From the NCBI GenBank assembly GCA_963844625.1, contig CAWJPF010000006.1, positions 124,001-188,000 of the forward strand: a stretch of 64,000 nucleotides of DNA, written 5' to 3'. This document shows, piece by piece, positions 58,203 to 64,000 of the stretch (position 1 is its first letter; every line of letters starts with the position of its first letter). This DNA comes from Palsa-504 sp963844625. GTDB lineage: Bacteria > Actinomycetota > Actinomycetes > Streptosporangiales > Streptosporangiaceae. Position numbers and translations under genes: made by a program. The notes beneath the pieces were generated by a model, which was given only the letters and a program-made list of their open reading frames with translations, was not told where the DNA came from and ran no database searches.

Positions 58203-58703
58203 ATGTCTGATCTCATTGCCATCGGATACCCGGACGAGACGACCGCTGAAGCGGCCGCCGACGAGGCCCGGCAGCTGGCCAAAGACCTCATCATCGAGCC
58301 TGACGCGATCGCGGTGATCGTGCGGGACGCCCAGGGTGATTACCACGTCCACACCCGTCACCACATGGTCGGCCGCGGGGCGACCTGGGGCATGTGGTGG
58401 GGCCTGCTGTTCGGCGTGCTGTTCTTCGTCCCGGTCTTCGGCATGGCGATCGGCGCGGGGATGGGCGCCCTGATGGGCAAGGTCACCAAGACCGGCATCG
58501 ACAAGGAGTTCCAGGACCAGGTCCGCGGCCTGCTGACGCCGGGCACCTCGGCGCTGTTCCTCATGGTCGAGAAGGTGACCCCGGACAAGGCCGTAGAGGC
58601 GATGAGCAAGTACGGCGGCACCGTGCTGAAGACTTCCCTGTCCAAGGAAGGCGAGCAGGAACTGCAGGAAGCCCTGCATGGCGGCGGCACCGCCGACGCG
58701 TAA
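58203..58703 (+). CDS. DUF1269 family membrane-associated protein
   Basis: 166 residues from ATG 58203 with AGGGAAGG upstream. SDLIAIGYPDETTAEAAADE, then HHMVGRGATWGMWWGLLFGV and a Gly-zipper helix (GMAIGAGMGALMGKVTKTGI) are the DUF1269 pattern. GTSALFLMVEKVTPDKAVEA closes the second ferredoxin-like half. These proteins are frequently induced by osmotic or envelope stress. TTGACT at 58080 could be the -35 of its promoter. A strong hairpin follows the gene. Confidence 0.85.
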   Translation: MSDLIAIGYPDETTAEAAADEARQLAKDLIIEPDAIAVIVRDAQGDYHVHTRHHMVGRGATWGMWWGLLFGVLFFVPVFGMAIGAGMGALMGKVTKTGIDKEFQDQVRGLLTPGTSALFLMVEKVTPDKAVEAMSKYGGTVLKTSLSKEGEQELQEALHGGGTADA

Positions 58704-58741
58704 CCTGCTCCGAGGCGGCGCGCTAACCCCAGGCACGGAAT

Positions 58742-58775
58742 CGTACCGGCCGACCGGAATCCGGCGGCCGGTACG
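58742..58775. terminator. Terminator between DUF1269 and the GAP-family gene
   Basis: CGTACCGGCCG (58742-58752) pairs with CGGCCGGTACG (58765-58775) around ACCGGAATCCGG, followed by GCTTTCTT. GCGGCCGGTACGGCTT is repeated at 58764 and 58796, giving a second potential stem for the opposing gene. Confidence 0.75.
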
Positions 58776-58819
58776 GCTTTCTTCCGGCCCGCTGAGCGGC
58801 CGGTACGGCTTGCTGCTGG

Positions 58820-59464
58820 TCAGCTGACGAGCAGGTAGATGCTCTTGCCGGCGAGCCAGAAGCCCAGCAGCAGGCAGACCGCGACGATCACCTGGTTCTG
58901 GTGGGTGTCCAGCCAGGTCCGCAGCCGATCCAGGCGGGCGCTTGACGCCTCGGGTGCGAATGCCGCGTACAGCTCGAGGTACAGGAAGCTGGCGGTGGCC
59001 AGCAGGCAGAATAGCATCAGCGCCAGGTAGCTTCCGACGGTGGCCAGCTTGGCCTGGGTAATGGTAGCGGCGCCGGCCGCCACCAGCGTCCAGGGCTGAA
59101 GGAACGCGGCGAGGCCAGCGGCGGTCCACGGCGAGAGCCGGTCCAGCCTGGCCATCCAGGCCGGCGACTTGCGGGGACGGCCCGCCCGGCGCTGCTGGCG
59201 AACGGCGAACAGGATCAGCACGACGCCCAGGGCCAGCTTGACGGCCAGGGCGGCCGTCGAGGGAGCGGTGTTCGGCTTGGGCGGTTGGCCTCCGGTCACC
59301 AGGACGACCGCGGCGATCACCGCGACCAGGCACGCCAGCCAGCCGAGGATGAACGCCAGGCCTTTGAGGGTGCCCTTTTTGGCGCTCAGGATCAGGATGA
59401 AGGCCGTGATCGGAAACGGCTCGAGGGTGATGGCGAGGCCGATGAGCAGAAGGTCAAGGACCAC
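58820..59464 (-). CDS. GAP/Sap-family membrane protein
   Basis: 214 residues with six membrane helices. It starts VLDLLLIGLAITLEPFPITA, continues FILILSAKKGTLKGLAFILG, and later has SPWTAAGLAAFLQPWTLVAA. This is the actinobacterial GAP (peptidoglycolipid-addressing) / LysE-like arrangement. Mycobacterial Gap/Sap proteins help move glycopeptidolipids to the surface; the substrate here is unknown. It is flanked by convergent DUF1269 and a same-strand DUF2252 gene (35-bp gap). Confidence 0.78.
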   Translation of the reverse strand: MVLDLLLIGLAITLEPFPITAFILILSAKKGTLKGLAFILGWLACLVAVIAAVVLVTGGQPPKPNTAPSTAALAVKLALGVVLILFAVRQQRRAGRPRKSPAWMARLDRLSPWTAAGLAAFLQPWTLVAAGAATITQAKLATVGSYLALMLFCLLATASFLYLELYAAFAPEASSARLDRLRTWLDTHQNQVIVAVCLLLGFWLAGKSIYLLVS

Positions 59465-59499
59465 GACGCCTCCGTCGCTCAGGCCCGGTTAACCGGATG

Positions 59500-60960
59500 T
59501 CACACGTCGCGCTGTGCGGTTATCCGCCCGTTCGCCACCGCATCGACGAGAGATCGGTGGTCGCGCTCGTTCTGATCAGCGTAGGCGGCGGCGAACTCGG
59601 CGATGGCCCGGTCGAACACGTCCGAGCCGCCCAGGTAAGAGGCGATGGCGATCCGGTCCCCGGAGCGAGCGTGCGCCCGGGCCAGGGTCCAGCCGCAGAG
59701 CGCGCCGTACATCTGCAGGCCAGCAGGCTTCAAGGTCTCGATCTCCAGGGAGAATTTCCAGTCCCTTAGCTGCCGGACGTAAAAGTCCCTGGACTGCCCG
59801 TCCAGCCCCGCCTCGTTCCGCTGCCAGCCTAGGAAGATGTCGCTGGTCGCCTGCATCAGCCGCTGTCCGGCGACCACGCGCTGGCCTTGGTTTGTGTACT
59901 TGCTGGCCCCCACAAAGCGGCTGAGCACCGACTTCTCCGCCTCTTTCACCTGCAGGAACAGCGGATCAGAGTCATCCCGGCCGAGCATCAAGACGATCCA
60001 GCAACGTGTCCCGACGCTGCCGACGCCGACGACCTTACGGGCCAGGTCGCAGAATTCGAACTGCTCGAGCAGATACCGGCGATCGGTCTCGAGAGTGCGC
60101 TGGTAACCAGCGATCAGGCTGCTCAGCTGCGCTTCGAGGCTCGTCCGGTCCGTCTCCGCGGGTATCAGCTCATCAATCGGCACGAGGACCGGAGGGTCAG
60201 AGATGATCCGGGGCCGGCCGTCTACCATCCGGGTCAGCTTGGCCACTTCCTGCATGCTGTCCCTGGTACGGGCCTTGGCCAGGCCCTGATCGACGAGCTT
60301 GCGCTGCCGGGACTGAAGCTGGGAATCGAACTGAGCCCGCAGCTGGTCCATGTCCGCGTGGGCGTACCAGACAGCGAGGTTGGTCATCTTGGCGAAATCG
60401 CGCATGGCCTGCCGGTACTGGGCAACGGCGGCCACGACGATCTCGCGGCGCTGCTTGCCGGGCAAACTGTTGCCGCGGGCCGCCACTTCCAGGCTGGCCG
60501 CCAGTCGCTTGACGTCCCATTCCCACGGGCCGGGCAGCGTCTCGTCGAAGTCGTTGACGTCGAACACCAGGCGGCGCTCGGCCGAGCCGAAGACGCCGAA
60601 GTTGGACAGGTGCGCGTCGCCGCAGGCCTGCACGGCCAGCCCGGACACCGGAGTGCCGGCCAGGTCGCTGGCCATCGGCAGGGCCGCGCCTCGGTAATAC
60701 GTGAACGGCGACACCATCATCCGGCCCCACCGGACCGGTACCAGCTCGGGAACCCGTGACTTCGCCTGCTCTGCCAGCAGGCCGATCGGGTCGGGCCGGT
60801 TCGACGGCGGATCGAACGCCGCATGGCTTTGACGCGGTACCTCCGCTCGTGCCGCCTTGCCCTTCGCCGCGCGCTCGGCCGGTGACAGCCGTCCTACTTG
60901 GGTATCGAGCTCATACCGCCCCACGCGTCGCGGCGGAGCCTCCACGGTCAGCTCACTCAT
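59500..60960 (-). CDS. DUF2252 family protein (kinase-like)
   Basis: 486 residues from ATG 60960 (GAGAGGAG upstream). MMVSPFTYYRGAALPMASDL, QACGDAHLSNFGVFGSAERR and LVFDVNDFDETLPGPWEWDV are the family's signature. GD-H--N and DxNDFDE resemble the catalytic and metal loops of aminoglycoside-phosphotransferase-like kinases. Later FCDLARKVVGVGSVGTRCWI and LARAHARSGD follow. A widespread soil-bacterial protein of unknown substrate. It probably heads the transcript with the GAP-family gene. Confidence 0.9.
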   Translation of the reverse strand: MSELTVEAPPRRVGRYELDTQVGRLSPAERAAKGKAARAEVPRQSHAAFDPPSNRPDPIGLLAEQAKSRVPELVPVRWGRMMVSPFTYYRGAALPMASDLAGTPVSGLAVQACGDAHLSNFGVFGSAERRLVFDVNDFDETLPGPWEWDVKRLAASLEVAARGNSLPGKQRREIVVAAVAQYRQAMRDFAKMTNLAVWYAHADMDQLRAQFDSQLQSRQRKLVDQGLAKARTRDSMQEVAKLTRMVDGRPRIISDPPVLVPIDELIPAETDRTSLEAQLSSLIAGYQRTLETDRRYLLEQFEFCDLARKVVGVGSVGTRCWIVLMLGRDDSDPLFLQVKEAEKSVLSRFVGASKYTNQGQRVVAGQRLMQATSDIFLGWQRNEAGLDGQSRDFYVRQLRDWKFSLEIETLKPAGLQMYGALCGWTLARAHARSGDRIAIASYLGGSDVFDRAIAEFAAAYADQNERDHRSLVDAVANGRITAQRDV

Positions 60961-61091
60961 GATCGGCTCCTCTCTGGCCTGCGGCCGCGAGATGCCGCCA
61001 GTGCAACGATGCCGGGCCGGGCGGCGCGCCGCCTCACCCGGCACGGATGAAGAGCGGGTACTTTTATCCTGGTTGTCTTTCTAAGGTGGCA

Positions 61092-62006
61092 ATGGCGAAG
61101 ACGAGCCCCAGCGAGACGCCGGCAGGCCGGCGCAGCGCAGGCCGACGGGCGCAGGCCGGCCGGTTCATCCGCGCCGTCAGGGACAGCGACCAGGCCACCG
61201 TGGATGAGATGGTGCTGCGGCTCAGCCGATCCCGGCGGTGGCTGGCTCCGCTGGCCCTTGCTGTCGGCGCTGTCGCCATGCTCTTCGAGGGAGTGAAGCT
61301 GCTGTTCACCAACTGGCGGCTGACCCTGATCCAGGTGCTGCCGGCCATGTGGATCTGGGCCGCCATGTTCGACCTGAAGGCGCACGTGCTGCACGGGAAG
61401 TCCTTCCATGTACTGACCGGGCCGGTCGTCGTGATCCCGGTCGTTCTCGCCGTGGCCGCAATCACCGCGGCGAGCTATTTCCTGAACGCGGTGTTCGCGT
61501 TCGCGATCGCCCAGCCGGGGGCGCCGCGGATCCGGCCCGCGTTCACCCAGGCCCGGGCTCACCTGGCTATCGTCCTGGGATCGGGGGCCTTCATCGGTAT
61601 CCTGCTCGGGCTGTCGACGGTGGTGCTCCCCCGCTGGAGGCTGCTGTGGTTCGCGCTCTCGCTGAGCATCGTCGTGGGCGTGATGATGGTCACCTATGTC
61701 GCCGTGCCGGCCCGGCTCATCGGCATGAAGACCACCTACTCCAAACGTGACAAACTGACCGCTACTGCCGTGGGCGGGGCCGTCGGAGCGGTGGTGTGCG
61801 CCCCGCCTTACGTCCTGGGCCGCGTCGGCCTAATCATGCTCGGGTCACACGCGCTCTTCATCCCAGGCGTCATCCTCCTCACCATCGGGCTGACGCTGCA
61901 GGCCGGCGCCACCGGCGCGGTCAAGGCGGTCAAGATGAGCGCCAAGCTGGTCGCGGGGCATCACCCGGAGGCATCGCCCGAGGGCCAGGTAGCCCGCCCG
62001 GGATGA
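61092..62006 (+). CDS. Hypothetical six-helix membrane protein
   Basis: 304 residues from ATG 61092. After a basic N-terminus (RRSAGRRAQAGRFIRAV) come hydrophobic segments at about 50-70, 78-98, 112-138, 155-175, 185-210 and 225-270. I do not recognise a family; the pattern NAVFAFAIAQPGAPRIRPAF resembles YihY-unrelated DUF membrane proteins of actinobacteria. It is divergent from the DUF2252 gene and 170 bp before the DUF6325 gene. Function unknown. Confidence 0.6.
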   Translation: MAKTSPSETPAGRRSAGRRAQAGRFIRAVRDSDQATVDEMVLRLSRSRRWLAPLALAVGAVAMLFEGVKLLFTNWRLTLIQVLPAMWIWAAMFDLKAHVLHGKSFHVLTGPVVVIPVVLAVAAITAASYFLNAVFAFAIAQPGAPRIRPAFTQARAHLAIVLGSGAFIGILLGLSTVVLPRWRLLWFALSLSIVVGVMMVTYVAVPARLIGMKTTYSKRDKLTATAVGGAVGAVVCAPPYVLGRVGLIMLGSHALFIPGVILLTIGLTLQAGATGAVKAVKMSAKLVAGHHPEASPEGQVARPG

Positions 62007-62176
62007 GGCGCGGTGCGGCGCGCCGCGTCGGAGTGATCCACCTGATTTCGCACCCTGGTTTCGCACTGAGCTGGCCACCGCGCCGGGGCTACATCGCCCG
62101 TGCGGGGTGATGTGCCTGCGCCTTTCTCAGCCCGAGGATGGAGCCGACATAGAGGTCGAGATCGGAGGGCAACGAC

Positions 62177-62734
62177 ATGGCCATTGGGCCTGTGCAGCTG
62201 ATCGTTCTGGGATTCAACCACCCCGACTTCCACGGCGAGATCATCGCCGAGCTGGAGCGGCTCCGTGCAAGCGACACGATACGCGTGATCGATTCGCTCG
62301 TCGTCTACAAGGGCGCCGACGGCGATCTGGAGGTGGAGCACCTCTCCAACCTCACCGAACAGGAAGCGATCGAGGTCGGCAGCAAGATCGGTGCGCTGAT
62401 CGGCCTGGGAATCGAAGGCGAGGACGGGGTCGAGGCAGGCGCCATCGAGGGCGCCGAGGAGGTAGAGGCCGCGGGCGGCGTACACATCTTCACCGAGGAA
62501 GAGGGCTGGGATGTGCTAGAAGACATCCCCAACGACTCCGCGGCGGCGCTGGTCCTGATCGAGCATCACTGGGCGGTGCCGCTTCGCAACGCGGTCCTGC
62601 GGGCCGGCGGTTTCCGCATCAGCGACGGCTTCATCAGCCCGCTCGACCTGGTGGAGATCGGGCTGGTCTCGGCCGAGGAGGCGCAGCAGCTGCACGAGCT
62701 GGAGACGGTGGCCGCCGCAAATAGCAAGGCATGA
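62177..62734 (+). CDS. DUF6325 (DUF1269-like) family protein
   Basis: 185 residues. IGPVQLIVLGFNHPDFHGEI, then LVVYKGADGDLEVEHLSNLT and GSKIGALIGLGIEG. The C-terminal half NDSAAALVLIEHHWAVPLRN and GGFRISDGFISPLDLVEIG completes the DUF6325 pattern: a ferredoxin-like fold without the membrane helices of DUF1269. Acidic overall. It is followed after 32 bp by a tiny Arg-rich peptide gene, an arrangement worth comparing in relatives. Function unknown, probably stress-associated. Confidence 0.75.
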   Translation: MAIGPVQLIVLGFNHPDFHGEIIAELERLRASDTIRVIDSLVVYKGADGDLEVEHLSNLTEQEAIEVGSKIGALIGLGIEGEDGVEAGAIEGAEEVEAAGGVHIFTEEEGWDVLEDIPNDSAAALVLIEHHWAVPLRNAVLRAGGFRISDGFISPLDLVEIGLVSAEEAQQLHELETVAAANSKA

Positions 62735-62766
62735 CCCTTAGCCAACACGAGACCTGGAGGCCTTAG

Positions 62767-62838
62767 ATGTTCGGAGCACGCAGAGTAGCCCGCCGCACGG
62801 GCCGGCGCACCGCCCGGCGCGTTTCCCGCCGCCGGTAA
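62767..62838 (+). CDS. 23-residue Arg-rich peptide
   Basis: ATG 62767 to TAA 62836-62838, with GGAGG exactly 6 bp upstream. The product starts MFGARRVARRTGRRTARR and ends VSRRR; 12 of 23 residues are basic. The strong ribosome site, the TAA stop, and its place immediately behind the DUF6325 gene argue for a real gene. A short cationic peptide could bind the acidic DUF6325 protein or nucleic acid (inference). Confidence 0.6.
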   Translation: MFGARRVARRTGRRTARRVSRRR

Positions 62839-62903
62839 CGGACCGGGTAACGGACCAGCACGAGCTGCCATAGCGGCGGCTGGCAGCTAATGCCGGTAAT
62901 CCG

Positions 62904-63326
62904 ATGAGCGCTTCGGATCTGGCGATCGTGGCGGCGCTGGTGTTCGCGTGGGGGACATTGTCGGCCCGGCTGGAGCGGTTCGACGTGACCGCGCCGATCA
63001 CGTTCGTCCTGGCCGGAGTGCTGCTGACCCACGGGCCGCTGGCGCCGCTGGGATTCCAGCCGTCCCATGAGACGGTCAAAGCGCTGGCGGAGATCACCCT
63101 GGTCCTGGTGCTGTTCTCGGACGCCTCGCGGGTCGGGTTGCGGGATCTGCGCTCGGGCATCGTCATGGCACACGGCGCGACCGCAGATCCGCTGGCCCGC
63201 CGCTACGGACCGCGTGTCGCCCTGGCCACAGGCGGCTCGGGCGACCTCTCTGATGATCTGGGGGCGCCCCCGCTGCCCGAGCGCAGGCTCATCCGCCGTG
63301 CTTCTCCCATCCGCGATGCCTCTTAA
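62904..63326 (+). pseudogene. Cation:proton antiporter with the middle deleted
   Basis: The first 80 residues are the N-terminus of a CPA1/CPA2 antiporter: LAIVAALVFAWGTLSARLER, PITFVLAGVLLTHGPLAPLG and ALAEITLVLVLFSDASRVGL. Directly after RDLRSGIV it jumps to MAHGATADPLARRYGPRVAL and APPLPERRLIRR, which match the C-terminal end of the same family. About ten membrane helices are missing while the frame stays open. The internal deletion must have been in frame. Transport is not possible. Confidence 0.65.
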
Positions 63327-63521
63327 CCGCCGCTCTCCGGGGAAACTCCGATGGCCGGCTGAGATTCACCGACGCCGCCGCCGACGACGATCCGCTAGAC
63401 GGCGGGCCATGACGGCTCTGCGGGCCGGGGTCACCCATGGCGGATGACGCCTGCGGGCCTTGGTTAGCGGAAGGATCGCTTCAGAGCAGCAGTCGGTCAG
63501 CTACGCGCGAAGGGTCCAGGC

Positions 63522-64000
63522 ATGCGGCGTTACACGCAAAGCTTTTTCCTTTTGGCTGCCATCCTCGGTGTATGCCTGACCACGGGTTGCGGGGGTGCGG
63601 TCAGCAGCGTGATCGCCAGCTTGTCGCCCAGCCGCAGCGCCAGCATCTCGCCCGGCCCAAGCGCCACCACCTCCTCCCCCAGCCCGAGCCCGTCCTCGCC
63701 CAGCCCGAGCCCGACCACGTCCTCGCCCAGCCCGAGCCCGACCACGTCCTCCCCCAGCCCCAGTACCTCCTCGCCCAGCTCGAGCCCGCCGGTAACTCCT
63801 ACTGCGCAGCCTTCAACTCAGAGCGCCGCCGCGGTAGGGCCGAGCAGCTCACCGACGTCGAGCAGCGGGTCTGGGACCAACCTCATCTGGCTATGGATCC
63901 TGCTGGGCGCCGTCGTCCTCGTCGGCCTGATCGTGCTGATCACCCGTTCAGCAGGCCGCCGCTCGGCAGCAAAGGCAGGCTGGCGGTCGAGGGTCATCGA
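63522..64000 (+). CDS. Ser/Pro-rich lipoprotein with C-terminal membrane segment (cut by window end)
   Basis: ATG 63522 opens a frame with a lipoprotein signal (RRYTQSFFLLAAILGVCLTT followed by GC). A linker of about 70 residues is made of Ser/Pro/Thr repeats (SPSPSPTTSS-type, coded by 18-21-bp units around 63670-63780). After GSGTNLIWLWILLGAVVLVG a membrane helix ends in a basic stretch (RSAGRRSAAK), and the gene continues past the window. A surface-exposed anchored protein is likely; family unknown. Confidence 0.6.
   Translation, partial: MRRYTQSFFLLAAILGVCLTTGCGGAVSSVIASLSPSRSASISPGPSATTSSPSPSPSSPSPSPTTSSPSPSPTTSSPSPSTSSPSSSPPVTPTAQPSTQSAAAVGPSSSPTSSSGSGTNLIWLWILLGAVVLVGLIVLITRSAGRRSAAKAGWRSRVI

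Overview
The window is a roughly 70% GC, gene-dense segment of an actinobacterial chromosome. GTG and TTG starts are frequent, overlapping stop/start junctions are common, and the gene families are typical of soil actinomycetes (DUF4032, DUF2252, DUF6325, TIGR03086, GlgC/GlgA, 3Fe-4S ferredoxin with P450, large LuxR/LAL regulators). Codon style and gene content suggest a Streptosporangiales- or Frankia-like filamentous actinomycete, but no marker here fixes the genus. I see no rRNA, tRNA, CRISPR array, complete insertion sequence or prophage.

Layout. 0-4 kb: 3' end of prfC, a tandem pair of secreted GH25/DUF1906-like proteins, an SDR-type oxidoreductase and an unrecognised protein. 4.2-5.7 kb: a frameshifted DUF429 gene, then about 600 bp of decayed sequence with an orphan 28-bp palindrome and the last codons of an alpha/beta-hydrolase. 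5.7-12 kb: a phenylacetate (PAA) catabolic locus, with paaI-paaR on minus, paaABCDE-paaK on plus, and a PaaR-type operator between the two arms. 12.1-16.5 kb: a broken lipoprotein, then a fadB/fadA-type beta-oxidation pair that plausibly takes the downstream acyl-CoA products. 16.8-22.3 kb: PolX, an MBL-fold hydrolase, a GT87 mannosyltransferase, a small membrane protein and CcdA. 22.5-26.5 kb: an AbiEi/DUF559-like protein behind a perfect 50-bp hairpin, a PuuD-like amidotransferase, a globin remnant, dienelactone hydrolase and thyX. 26.5-29 kb: a trpE-trpG fusion with a leader peptide and attenuator. 29-36 kb: a membrane-anchored alpha/beta hydrolase, XdhC-like protein, frameshifted threonine-dehydratase-like gene, DUF4032 and an MFS/TetR pair. 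36.7-44 kb: moaA, DUF302, haloalkane dehalogenase, ricin-type lectin, glgA-glgC and an AI-2E-family protein. 44-48 kb: P450-ferredoxin-acyl-CoA synthetase facing an enoyl-CoA hydratase. 48.5-51 kb: an ornithine-cyclodeaminase homologue overlapping an aromatic-amino-acid-lyase homologue whose MIO triad is absent. 51-58 kb: small membrane proteins and two large LuxR regulators arranged tail to tail. 58-64 kb: an envelope/stress-like run (DUF1269, GAP family, DUF2252, membrane protein, DUF6325 plus a 23-residue Arg-rich peptide, an internally deleted antiporter, a Ser/Pro-rich lipoprotein).

The best candidate for something undescribed is the cyclodeaminase/lyase pair at 48.5-51 kb. Both proteins keep their family fold signatures but lack residues normally required for the family chemistry. 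A second theme is erosion: three frameshifted genes, two gene-tail remnants, one in-frame internal deletion, and many 12-16-bp tandem repeats, one of which (59 bp duplicated) exactly explains the DUF429 frameshift. All statements come from reading the sequence; no database search was run.
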